From contig CAVSEP010000007.1 in the NCBI GenBank assembly GCA_963726995.1, positions 930,001 to 994,000 on the forward strand: a DNA stretch of 64,000 nucleotides, written 5' to 3'. The number at the start of each line of letters is the position of its first letter. The first letter of the stretch is position 1. Position numbers and translations under genes: made by a program. The DNA comes from DAIDKA01 sp963726995 (GTDB lineage: Bacteria; Pseudomonadota; Gammaproteobacteria; Steroidobacterales; Steroidobacteraceae). Of this stretch, positions 7,078 through 15,796 are shown one piece after another. The notes beneath the pieces were generated by a model that was given only the letters and a program-made list of their open reading frames with translations, ran no database searches and had not been told where the DNA came from.

Positions 7078-9597
7078 GTGGCCATGATGCGCACGAAAGA
7101 CGCCATCCATCAGGAACTTGCCATCGAGCAGGCCAGACTTGCCGAACTTGAGCGCGCCCGCGAGGAGGCACGGGTAAAGATCGAATTGCTTCGCTCGGAG
7201 CTTACTGCAACGCAGCGGACAACATCCCGGTCACTACCCCTCTCCTTTGGCGTGCAATGCAAGGCTCCGGACTCACCTGCCGATAAGGTCAGCCTGTTTC
7301 GGTCTCTGTTTCGAGGCCGATTGGACGTTTTCCCTACGCGATTCGTCAGCAAGAAAACGGGCAATCCCGGATACGCTCCCGCGTGCGCCAATAAATGGGA
7401 GCCGGGGCTCTGCCTCCTCAAGTCCGGAGGTAAATGCGGTGATTGCACGAATCAAGCCTTCATCCCGGTCGACGATCAGGTCGTGACGGATCATCTGAGG
7501 GGACGACACGTCATCGGTTGCTACCCATTGCTCGCGGACGAAACTTGTTGGTTCCTCGCCGTCGACTTTGACAAGAACTCGTGGAAGGAAGATGTGACCG
7601 CGTTCGCCGAGACGAGCCGATCCTTGAGCGTTCCGGTTGTAATCGAGCGCTCGCGTTCGGGAGACGGCGCCCATGCGTGGTTCTTCTTCACCGCGCCGGT
7701 ATTCGCAAACATCGCGAGACGGATGGGCTGCTATTTGATTACCGAGACGATGGCTCGCCGGCACGAGCTGAGCATGAAATCCTATGACCGGCTGTTCCCG
7801 AATTAGGACACGATGCCCCGGGGAGGCTTCGGCAACCTCATCGCATTGCCGCTTCAGCACGAACCCAGGCAGCAAGGCAACAGCGCCTTCATTGATGAAC
7901 GGTTCGAACCCTATGCGGACCAGTGGGCTCTCCTTGCGTCGGTCCAGCGCATCGAGCCTGACACAGTAGATAGGATCGCCCAGGAGGCGACGAAAACCGG
8001 CCTGGTGATTGGCGTTCGGTTCGCTGAAATCAGCGGCGACCAAGAAGACTTGGCCCCGTGGACGCCCTCGCAATCGAGACCGAATTGCGCACCGCTTACC
8101 CTCGGTGTGCTGCCGTCTGCTGTCCGAGGCGTTCTCGCGCAGCGTCTTTACGTCGAGAAGTCCGGCCTGCCCCCTCTGCTCCTCAATCAGCTCAAACGCC
8201 TCGCCGCCTTCCAAAATCCAGAATTCTACAAGAAACAACGGATGCGCCAGTCCACAGCAACCACTCCGCGGGTCATTACATGCGCAGATGAGCATTCCCT
8301 GTATATTTCATTACCACGGGGCTGCGCAGCTGCGGCGACCCAGTTGCTCGGTGAGTACCGTATATCGCTGAAGATCGAAGATGAACGGCAATTGGGCTCG
8401 CCCCTGGAACTCGACTTCAACGGCGATTTGACCACGATCCAGAGCGAGGCAGCCCGCGCACTCCTTGAACACGACACCGGAATGTTCGTTGGGCCGCCGG
8501 GAATCGGAAAGACCGTGCTCGGAACCTATCTCGTTGCCAAGCGCGCGCGAAGCACCCTGATCGTCGTCCACCGGAGGCCGCTTCTTGCACAGTGGGTCGC
8601 ACAACTGGCCATGTTCCTCGGCATCGACGACAAGCAAATCGGTCGCGTCGGGGCTGGTCAACGCAAGCCAAACGGTCGGCTCGATGTGGCGATGATCCAA
8701 AGTCTCATCCACCAAGATAAAGTAGATGCCACCGTCGGCGGCTATGGGCATGTGATTGTTGACGAATGCCGTCACTTGCCCGCGATCTCGTTCGAACGTG
8801 TACTGTCTGAGGTGAAGGCGCGCTATGTCACGGGGCTCACAGCAACACCGCAGCGCCGCGATGGACATCACCCGATTTCCGAGATGCAGCTTGGGCCTAT
8901 CCGCTTCCGAGTGGACGCGAAAAGCCAAACCGTGAGTCGACCTTTCAGTCACAAGCTCATTGTTCGGGAGACTGAACTTCGATTGGCCGGTGATCAATCG
9001 AACATCGGTATTCAGGAGATCTACCGAACAATCGCAAATAATGCGGCTCGGAACACGGTTATCCTCAACGATGTGATTGCGGCCGTTCAAGAAGGTCGCT
9101 CACCCATCCTGCTCACCGAGCGCAAGGACCATCTTGAGTATTTTGCCGAGCACCTCCGAGGGTTCGTGCGCCACCTCATCGTTCTTCAGGGCGGGATGAC
9201 GACTAAGGCCCGGAACCGCTCCGTCGAACAACTTACGTCGATTCCGGATGCGGCTGAGCGGCTCGTTCTGGCCACAGGCCGTTACATCGGTGAAGGGTTC
9301 GACGATGCTCGACTCGATACACTCTTTCTCGCCATGCCGATCTCCTGGAAAGGAACGCTGATTCAGTACAGCGGCCGACTCCACCGGCATCACCGGGGGA
9401 AAACCGAGGTGCGAGTCTACGACTACGTGGACCGGCAGATCCCGATGTTGCTGAGAATGTTCGAGAAACGCCTCGCCACCTACCGGGCGATTGGTTATGC
9501 ACGTGGCGAGGCGCCGCTCGGACTTGCCGAGCCCGCCGAGGAGCGCACCGTGGAGTACGATCAGGAAGCGCTCCGACACTTCGAGATAGACCTGTGA
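7078..9597 (+). pseudogene. TOTE-type archaeo-eukaryotic primase/DEAD-like helicase, interrupted by an in-frame stop
   Basis: One frame of 840 codons with a single TAG at 7804-7806, in the context SYDRLFPN-stop-DTMPRGGFGN where relatives usually have Gln (CAG to TAG). Part one starts with a coiled coil (about 10-45), then FRGRLDVFP, a Cys-rich segment and the primase catalytic motif AVDFD (Asp163, Asp165) with RSRSGDGAHAWFFF. Part two has Walker A GPPGIGKT (about 472-479), VDECRH (about 562), TGLTATPQRRDG and a C-terminal helicase domain. The family is linked to transposon and conflict systems. If the second part is translated from its own ATG at 7813 it would be a 594-residue helicase without the primase core. 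Start could also be ATG 7084 or 7087. Confidence 0.82.
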
Positions 9598-9944
9598 TAG
9601 TTCGACGAACCACCCGAAAGGGAGAACGGTGGCCGCCCCCGAAGGCCAAGCTCAACGCCCTGATCGAGGAAGCCATCGTCGATGCATACGGTGAGTCAGA
9701 ACAGCGGGTGGGCTTCTACACGATGCTCGATGAGCGGCTCGAGACGCCATTTAAAACTGAGATCCTCGGTGTCGCGGTAACCGTCGAACAAATTGACATG
9801 ACCGATGATGAGAAAATCGTAGCGGTATGCCGCAGTGGCCGCAACCGGCAGTGGATTCCAATTCTCGACCTCCCGCTTCGCAGCCCACGCCCCGTAGGCG
9901 CCGAGTGGATCGAGGCATACCGCTCGTGGGCCGGCGGTAGATGA
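9594..9944 (+). CDS. Small conserved protein encoded after the TOTE primase-helicase
   Basis: 116 residues, GTG start overlapping the end of the helicase gene (GTGATAG), so it is coupled to it. It has KLNALIEEAIVDAYGESEQR near the start, GFYTMLDERLETPF in the middle and DMTDDEKIVAVCR and IPILDLPL later. Similar small proteins occur near such helicases and are sometimes labelled calcium-binding from automatic annotation; no EF-hand loop is visible here. Function is unknown. The tight coupling suggests it works with, or controls, the helicase. Confidence 0.7.
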   Translation: MIVRRTTRKGERWPPPKAKLNALIEEAIVDAYGESEQRVGFYTMLDERLETPFKTEILGVAVTVEQIDMTDDEKIVAVCRSGRNRQWIPILDLPLRSPRPVGAEWIEAYRSWAGGR

Positions 9945-9977
9945 TCGAGTGACTCCCATTCACGGCACCTGCGCGCG

Positions 9978-10577
9978 ATGAGCGAGTTTCAGTACTACGA
10001 GTTCGTGGCGATCGATCGCCCGCTCAGCGCACCGGAGCGAAAGCGGCTCCGGAGGATCACAAGCCGAGCCACGATCACCTCGACACGCCTCGTGAACACC
10101 TATGAATGGGGCGATTTCAAAGCGGACCCGCGCGAGCTCGTCGCGAAGTACTTCGATGCCTTCCTCTACTATGCAAATTGGGGTACGCGCCGACTCATCT
10201 TGCGCGTCCCGAGCGCGCGCCTTGAACTGAAGATTGCCAAACAATACTGCGCCATTCGCACGGCCGGGAGCCGCAGTATTCGGAGCGTGGCGACTGTCGA
10301 CGCAGTTGGAAAGCATCTGGTGCTCGACCTATGGTCCGAGAGCGAATCCGTCGATGACTGGGCCGACATTGAGCCCGGTCTGCTTAGCGCGCTCGTACCG
10401 ATACGCAATGAGCTGATCGCCGGCGACCACCGTGCGCTTTACCTCGCGTGGCGGCTCCGAGCTCAAGCCCGTGAGCCGACCGCTAAGACCCGGACACCGC
10501 CCGTGCCGGCTGGCGCAAGCCACCTGACCGGTTCGCAACAAGCGCTCGTCGAGTTCTTGCGCATCGATGGCGTCTGA
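9978..10577 (+). pseudogene. Truncated conserved protein of the TOTE neighbourhood
   Basis: 199 codons beginning MSEFQYYEFVAIDRPLSAPE, then YEWGDFKADPRELVAKYFDAFLY and NWGTRRLILRVPSARL. This N-terminal region recurs next to similar primase-helicases in proteins I recall as about twice this length. Here the frame stops at LVEFLRIDGV, and the IS21 element begins 31 bases later, so the C-terminal half appears lost through the insertion. Function is unknown. Whether the stub is stable or active cannot be told. If the usual length is in fact about 200, it would be intact. Confidence 0.6.
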
Positions 10578-10695
10578 AGCACATAGGCCGCGCCCATCGA
10601 GACAGACTGCAGGATTTCCCCCTTAGGGACCGGCTGATTTCCTGAGTTGGGGACCACCATGAGGGGGTCACCGACGGAGCCGAAGGCGACGATTG

Positions 10696-11454
10696 TTAGC
10701 TATCCTTCTTCCTGCTGGCAAGTTTGCGTGCTTTAACGCCGCGGTAGCTCTCCCCGGTGATGTGGATGGCGAGGGCGGAGTGCTGGAGGCGATCACGGAT
10801 GGCATCCGCGATGACCGGGTCGCCGATGACCTCGGTCCAGTGGTCCAACGGCAGCTGCGTGGTGAACAAGGTTGAGCGATTGATGGATCGTTCCTCCAGC
10901 AGTTCACACAGATCCTGCGCCTCGGTGGCGGAGAGCTTGCGCATGCCAAAGTCATCCAGGATGACGAGGTCGGGTTTGGCAAGCTTGTCGCGGTAGCGCA
11001 GGTATGTGCCGCTCGAGCGTGCCAGAGCGAGGTTTTCCAACCATGTGGTCAGTGTCATGTACAGCACGGACTTGCGGGATGCGCAGGCGTGCAGCCCGGC
11101 TGCCTGGGCGATGAAGGTCTTTCCAACCCCGGTCGGACCGATCAGCAGGACGGGCCTTGCATCCTGTAGCCACTGCAGCGCGTACAGTTCTTTGATCTGC
11201 GTCTTGGTGATCGAGCGACTGGCGGTAAAGTCGATGTCCTCGAACGCTGGGCGCAGAGTGAACTTGGCGGCCTTTATGCGGTAGCCGGTCTTGCGCTCCT
11301 GGCGGTAATCGAGTTCGGCTTGCAGTAGCGCATCGATGAACTCGCTGAAGGCGGATTGATCGCGCGTGGCCTCGTTCAAGACCGTGTCGAAGGCGGCGAG
11401 CATGCCGAGCAGTTTCATCTCGGCCATCAGGTTTTTGGCGATTGCGGTACTCAT
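10696..11454 (-). CDS. istB: IS21 helper ATPase IstB
   Basis: 252-residue AAA+ ATPase of the DnaA/DnaC/IstB type. It has Walker A LLIGPTGVGKT, Walker B DLVILDDFGM and a sensor region RSTLFTTQLPLDHW. Start ATG 11452-11454 overlaps the istA stop by ATGA. IstB forms oligomers on target DNA and activates the IstA transposase; it also targets insertion. Length and motifs are complete, so the element could be active. Confidence 0.95.
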   Translation of the reverse strand: MSTAIAKNLMAEMKLLGMLAAFDTVLNEATRDQSAFSEFIDALLQAELDYRQERKTGYRIKAAKFTLRPAFEDIDFTASRSITKTQIKELYALQWLQDARPVLLIGPTGVGKTFIAQAAGLHACASRKSVLYMTLTTWLENLALARSSGTYLRYRDKLAKPDLVILDDFGMRKLSATEAQDLCELLEERSINRSTLFTTQLPLDHWTEVIGDPVIADAIRDRLQHSALAIHITGESYRGVKARKLASRKKDS

Positions 11455-13037
11455 AGATCCAAGTTCTCCTGGGTTGATGGGATGGGGTCGGGAACAGCCT
11501 CGTGTTCGCCGGCATTGACAGCGGCGTAACGGAGCATGGGATTGCCGGGGCGGCGCACGATCTCGCGTCCAGCCTCGGGCTGAAGGGCTTGTCGTTTCGC
11601 CTGGGCGAGCAGCGCCTGGAAGTACGTCACGCGATACTTCTGGTAGCGATGCATGGTGGTGATCGCCGCGACGATGCGTGTTTCGGCGAGTTCGCGGCCG
11701 CTGTGGTGGATCTCTTTGGTGCTGACGCGCACGAGCCCCTGGCAACGGCGGATGTTGCCGTAGACGTCGGCATTGAACAGCTGCACGAACAGCTGATGCA
11801 GGTCCGGGTGGATGAACCGGGATTGCGAGAGGAGTTTTTGCGGTGTCGCCTCGTAGTAGGCCTGGGAAGCCGGCGGGAAGTGCGCGTCGATAAAGATCCG
11901 CTTGCCGTTGCGATGACGACTGCGCGGATGGATCGCCAGGCGCTCGAGGCCCAAGAAGATCTCGACCTGGTTCTCGGTGATCTTGATCCGCAGCTTCTTG
12001 TGGCGGTGGATGTGTGGCGCGCTGTAATAGTCGCCGTCGACGCAGACGTAGCAGTCAGCGTGCAGCTTGAGCTCTTTCCATTCCCCACAGTCGACCTCGT
12101 GCAGCGGCAGGGGCTTCAGTGCCGCGCGCTCAAGCGCCTCGAAGCGCTCGCGCCGGGAGACCCCAAAGCGGGTGTGACGGCGCGCATTGATGCGCTTGAT
12201 GCACTCGCTCAGCGCCCGGTTGATCTCGGTGAGGGAGGTGAAGCGATGGCGCCGGTAGCGGAAGCGCACGTACCGCATCAGGATTTTGACCAGTCCTTCA
12301 ACGATGGCTTTATCCTGTGGCTTCTTCGCACGCGCGGGGACCACTGCCGTTGCAAACTGCACAGCCAGATCCGCGTACCCCGGGTTCAGATCAGGATCAT
12401 AGAGATGGCACTTGAGCACCCCTTGCTTCAGGCAGTCCGGTACCGTCACGTGCGGCACGCCACCATAAAAGCTGAACATGCGCCGGTGACTGCCGAGCCA
12501 GTTACGGCTCTTCATGTCCTCGGCCGCCCAGGCGAACAGCAGCTGACTAAAGCCAAGGCCCGCGACAAACACCCACGCTTTGCGGATCTCGCCACTCTTG
12601 ATCTCGATCCACTCGATCGGATCTCCGGCGTAGTCGACTTCGACGCGCTCCCCGGGGGCGAACTCGCGCGCCGTGACGCTCGCTTCCCGGTACTGAGGGA
12701 ACTTGCGGTAAAACTGCTTCCAGAAGTTCGAGTACGTCGTGAGCTGCTGGGCCTTCTCCTCCCACAGGAACTTCAGTGGATGACCGAGTCCGAGGTCATG
12801 GACAATGGCGGGCCAATCAATCTGGCTCATCCACAGCGGATCGGCGCTCGGCTTTGCCGCATCCGGCGAGCTGCGCTCCCCGTCGCGCACCTCTCGCACC
12901 GTGCGCCGCGAGCACCCCAGGGCGCGGGCGATCTCGCGCAGGCTGCGGCCCTCCGTGAGCCGCCGCCGGATCTCCTCGTACCGCTGCACCGTCATGCTCC
13001 GAAGCGCCATGTTGCCGTCTCCATCGTGGTTACCCAC
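11451..13037 (-). CDS. istA: IS21 transposase IstA
   Basis: 528 residues. The N-terminus carries a helix-turn-helix (EGRSLREIARALGCSRRTVR), followed by the DDE integrase core: VEVDYAGDPIEW (Asp), VTVPDCLKQGV (Asp) and DKAIVEGLVKILMRY (Glu). The C-terminal region includes the Mu-transposase-like domain YYSAPHIHRHKKLRI. It catalyses strand cleavage and transfer at the 24-base subterminal repeats. The true start may be the ATG near residue 10 (MALRSMTVQ). istB follows with an overlap. Confidence 0.95.
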   Translation of the reverse strand: MGNHDGDGNMALRSMTVQRYEEIRRRLTEGRSLREIARALGCSRRTVREVRDGERSSPDAAKPSADPLWMSQIDWPAIVHDLGLGHPLKFLWEEKAQQLTTYSNFWKQFYRKFPQYREASVTAREFAPGERVEVDYAGDPIEWIEIKSGEIRKAWVFVAGLGFSQLLFAWAAEDMKSRNWLGSHRRMFSFYGGVPHVTVPDCLKQGVLKCHLYDPDLNPGYADLAVQFATAVVPARAKKPQDKAIVEGLVKILMRYVRFRYRRHRFTSLTEINRALSECIKRINARRHTRFGVSRRERFEALERAALKPLPLHEVDCGEWKELKLHADCYVCVDGDYYSAPHIHRHKKLRIKITENQVEIFLGLERLAIHPRSRHRNGKRIFIDAHFPPASQAYYEATPQKLLSQSRFIHPDLHQLFVQLFNADVYGNIRRCQGLVRVSTKEIHHSGRELAETRIVAAITTMHRYQKYRVTYFQALLAQAKRQALQPEAGREIVRRPGNPMLRYAAVNAGEHEAVPDPIPSTQENLDL

Positions 13038-13361
13038 GAAGGCTGCGGCACACAGCTCACCGGTTCCGGCGACGAGGACTCAGATGACGGCGAGGGTACA
13101 AAAATCGACCGCGCAGGACGGCTCGAGAGCCACGATCGCGGGCTACCCCTTGCCCTGGATACCCCCGAAAAAGCCGCCCACCAGACATAACTCAGCATCA
13201 GCAGACCCCTCCCCATAGCTGGGCGCGGCGCCCAGAACAGGCTCCGTAGGTGGTCCCCAACTGAGGAAATCGGGTGGTACCGAACTCAGGAAATCAGGTG
13301 GTACCCATCACAGGAAATCGGGTGGGTCCGATCAGAGGAAATCCTGCATTAGACTGCTCAC

Positions 13362-13375
13362 GCGCTTATAAGCGC
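13362..13375. promoter_or_regulatory. 14-bp perfect palindrome upstream of the integrase gene
   Basis: GCGCTTATAAGCGC lies 47 bases upstream of the integrase ATG, between the right end of the IS21 element and the gene. The central TTATAA and the symmetry suggest an operator or integrase control site. No regulator is identified. Confidence 0.4.
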
Positions 13376-13422
13376 AACCTGCCAAGGTCTAGGTTCAAGG
13401 CACCCACCGGAGGGCGTTCACA

Positions 13423-14694
13423 ATGCAAACCTTCATCGGAGCGATGCTGCTCACCAGCAAAGAGGCTGAGCCTCAAAGCAAACCGTTTGAGATCTACGAC
13501 AACCGACTGTCCGGCTTCATACTGAGGATACAGCCTAGCGGCGTGCGGTCGTTCTATGCCCGCTTCGGGCGCAATCGTCGAGTTGTGCTGGGCAAGGTGG
13601 GTACCGTCGCACCAGAAGAAGCGCGGGCGCGATGTCAGAGGGTCCTCGGGAACGTGGCACATGGGCGCCATCCGTTACAGGGTCTCGGCGGAACGGACGG
13701 GATCACGTTTGGAATGTTCATCGCGGATACCTACACGACATGGGTCAACGCGAGTCGCCCGCGTACCGCTGCTAATACGCTCGAGAAGCTACATCGGCTC
13801 TTTCGAACTTGGTACCCAGAACCCCTCACGGCCATTACGGTTGATCGAATTGAGTCATGGAAGGCACGGCGTCTGAATCAAGGCCGCAGTGCGTCAACTG
13901 TCTTGCGTGACCTCTTCACCCTCTCGAGCGTGCTCCGACGTGCAGTTAAAGCAGGTGAATTGAAAGACAATCCCGTGCGGCGCGTCGATAAACCGCGGAT
14001 TGACCGCAGAGGCAACGTGCGTTTTCTGGACCAAGCCGAGGAGTCGCGACTGCGGGAAGCTCTGAAAAAGCGCGATGCAGACATGCAAGATCTACGTACA
14101 GCGGCGAACAAACGGCACCAGAAACGGCACGAGAACCTGCTGCCTCTGCGAATACACTTTGGCGATCATCTGACGCCCGCTGTGTTGCTATCCATGAACA
14201 CGGGACTGCGCCGAGGCGAGGTTCTAAAGTTGCGATGGAGTTCCGTAGACTTCAACCGTCGGCTGCTTACCGTCGAAGGCCGAAATGCCAAGAACCGTCA
14301 AACTCGTCATGTACCCCTGAATGAGGAAGCGATGAACGTGTTGCGGCGCTGGCGCGAGCAGTCAGGAGGCAGCGCAAAGGTCTTTGACGTAGCCACACGT
14401 TTTCAGACCGCGTGGAAAAAGTTGCTCCTGCGCGCAGGGATCACTCATTTCCGCTGGCACGATCTGCGCCATCACTTTGCCTCGCGTCTCGTCCAGCGGG
14501 GCGTTCCGCTGAATACGGTGCGCGACCTCCTGGGTCACAGCTCCGTCGGCATGTCCCTTCGCTACGCGCACCTGGCGCCTGATCAGCGTCGCGAGGCCGT
14601 GGCCAAGCTGAACGAAAAGCCGATTCTTGCTCTTACCCTGCGCTTACCGTGGAACGACTTTCCGGCGACGAGCTTCTATCCCATTGAAATTTAA
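13423..14694 (+). CDS. int: Tyrosine site-specific integrase of the tRNA-Met element
   Basis: 423 residues with the layout of tRNA-targeting island integrases. The N-terminal arm-binding domain (about 10-75) has LSGFILRIQPSGVRSFYARF and a VVLGKVGTV motif. A SAM-like core-binding domain follows (about 95-180), then the catalytic domain with Arg263 (TGLRRGE), His346-Asp-Leu-Arg349 (HDLRHHF), LLGHSS and the nucleophile Tyr381 (SLRYAHL). GGAGGG lies about 9 bases before the ATG. The TAA stop is directly followed by the 3' end of tRNA-Met, the usual place for an integrase using that tRNA as attB. All catalytic residues are present. Confidence 0.95.
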   Translation: MQTFIGAMLLTSKEAEPQSKPFEIYDNRLSGFILRIQPSGVRSFYARFGRNRRVVLGKVGTVAPEEARARCQRVLGNVAHGRHPLQGLGGTDGITFGMFIADTYTTWVNASRPRTAANTLEKLHRLFRTWYPEPLTAITVDRIESWKARRLNQGRSASTVLRDLFTLSSVLRRAVKAGELKDNPVRRVDKPRIDRRGNVRFLDQAEESRLREALKKRDADMQDLRTAANKRHQKRHENLLPLRIHFGDHLTPAVLLSMNTGLRRGEVLKLRWSSVDFNRRLLTVEGRNAKNRQTRHVPLNEEAMNVLRRWREQSGGSAKVFDVATRFQTAWKKLLLRAGITHFRWHDLRHHFASRLVQRGVPLNTVRDLLGHSSVGMSLRYAHLAPDQRREAVAKLNEKPILALTLRLPWNDFPATSFYPIEI

Positions 14695-14771
14695 TGGTGG
14701 AAAGGGAGGGAATCGAACCCTCGACCCCGGCATTATGAGTGCCGTGCTCTAACCAGCTGAGCTACCTTTCC
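14695..14771 (-). tRNA. tRNA-Met (CAU), elongator type
   Basis: 77-nt cloverleaf on the minus strand starting GGAAAGGTAGCTCAGC with the CCA end encoded. Acceptor stem GGAAAGG/CCTTTCC; anticodon stem CGGCA/TGCCG around loop CTCATAA, giving anticodon CAU; T loop TTCGATT. The elongator Met type is favoured by similarity to the E. coli gene in the anticodon-arm region and GGGGTC segment; a lysidine tRNA-Ile cannot be fully excluded. Its 3' 49 bases are the attachment site reused by the elements to the left. Confidence 0.93.
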
Positions 14772-14881
14772 GACGCGTAGGCATAGTACCGGCGGGAAAC
14801 CGGGCGCGCATTGTCAGGGCCACCGGATTCGGCGTCAAGAAGCCGATAAGTCGTATCAGAATCAATGTTCTAGGGGGAGTG

Positions 14882-15796
14882 ATGGCATTGAAACTCGTGG
14901 CGGATGGCCTGCAGTTTCCGGAAGGTCCGGTTGCCATGGCCGATGGCTCGGTGATCCTGGTGGAGATTCGGCGCGGCACCCTCTCCCGGGTCACTGCCGA
15001 CGGCCGGCGCAGCACCATCGCCGAGCTCGGCGGGGGTCCCAACGGTGCGGCCATAGGGCCGGACGGCGCCGTCTACGTCTGCAACAACGGCGCGGCCTGG
15101 ACCTGGCAGGAGGGCGACGTGAACATGCCCGATGGTCCACCGCGGGAATACCACGGCGGGTCCATCCAGCGGGTCGACCTCGCCACCGGCAGGTTCAGCA
15201 CGCTGTACGAGCAGTGCGACGGCAAACCGCTGAACAGCCCCAACGATCTGGTGTTCGATAGCCAGGGTGGCTTCTGGTTCACCTGTCTTGGCCAGACGGA
15301 TGGCGAAGTGCGCCGCATGGGGGCGCTGTACTACGCCCTGCCCGATGGCTCGAAAATCATCCGCTGGCGCAGCGATGTCTTTTCGCCCAACGGGGTGGGC
15401 CTGTCACCCGATGAGCGCACCGTGTACATGGCCGACTGCAATGTGGGTCGTCTGTACGCCTTCGAGCTCTTAGGCCCGGGGGTGATGGCGCCGCCCTCGG
15501 GTCCGCCGACCTCGCCAGGCCGCGTGGTGTGCACCCTGCCCGGCTACCAGTGGCTGGACAGCCTGGCGGTGGAAGCCGGCGGCAGGATCTGCGTGGGCAC
15601 GCTGTGGAATGGCGGGATCACGACCTTCGAGCCCAACGGGGCCTACGAGCACTTCCCCTGTCCTGATCCGGTGACCACCAACATCTGTTTCGGCGGCCCC
15701 GACATGCGCGATGCGTACATCACCTGCTCGACCACGGGCAGGCTGTATCACACCCGTTGGCCGCGACCGGGCCTGAGGCTGCCCTTCAACGGTTGA
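14882..15796 (+). CDS. SMP-30/gluconolactonase-like beta-propeller protein
   Basis: About 304 residues with no signal peptide. The repeats DGLQFPEGPVAMADGSVILVE, GGGPNGAAIGPDGAVYVCNN, LNSPNDLVFDSQGGFWFTC and FSPNGVGLSPDERTVYMADC are typical of the SMP-30/Gluconolactonase/LRE family, six-bladed propellers with a divalent metal at conserved Glu, Asn and Asp positions. It likely hydrolyses a sugar lactone or similar ester. AGGGGGAG lies 6 to 10 bases before ATG 14882; GTG 14879 is an alternative. It stands alone beside tRNA-Met. Confidence 0.85.
   Translation: MALKLVADGLQFPEGPVAMADGSVILVEIRRGTLSRVTADGRRSTIAELGGGPNGAAIGPDGAVYVCNNGAAWTWQEGDVNMPDGPPREYHGGSIQRVDLATGRFSTLYEQCDGKPLNSPNDLVFDSQGGFWFTCLGQTDGEVRRMGALYYALPDGSKIIRWRSDVFSPNGVGLSPDERTVYMADCNVGRLYAFELLGPGVMAPPSGPPTSPGRVVCTLPGYQWLDSLAVEAGGRICVGTLWNGGITTFEPNGAYEHFPCPDPVTTNICFGGPDMRDAYITCSTTGRLYHTRWPRPGLRLPFNG

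Larger units (their letters stand above)
10608..13348. mobile_element. IS21-family insertion sequence
   Basis: About 2.74 kb with ends TGCAGGATTTCC (left) and GGAAATCCTGCA (right), a 12-base terminal inverted repeat starting TG and ending CA as in IS21. Inside the right end are four tandem copies of a repeat with an exact 24-base period starting at 13249, 13273, 13297 and 13321 (consensus GGTGGT-CC--A-CAGGAAATC). Two inverted copies lie inside the left end (10608-10658). Multiple subterminal repeats are the usual transposase sites of IS21. No clear target duplication is seen. Confidence 0.88.
5855..14743. mobile_element. Integrated element at tRNA-Met, bounded by 49-bp direct repeats
   Basis: About 8.9 kb between two identical 49-base copies of the tRNA-Met 3' end. 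It carries a tyrosine integrase adjacent to the tRNA, a toxin-antitoxin pair, a TOTE-type primase-helicase with companions, and an IS21 element inserted within. Two older repeats to the left (3921, 2872) suggest that earlier insertions at the same site left blocks behind. Confidence 0.75.

Noticed and set aside
11502..13190. Long open frame opposite istA (562 codons)
   Set aside because: It is the antisense of a clear transposase gene in GC-rich DNA and has no recognisable motif. Similar long shadows occur at 31209-33065 and 59814-62177.
13249..13348. Regular 24-base repeats as a possible CRISPR array
   Set aside because: There are no spacers; copies are back to back at the end of an IS21 element and fit transposase sites.
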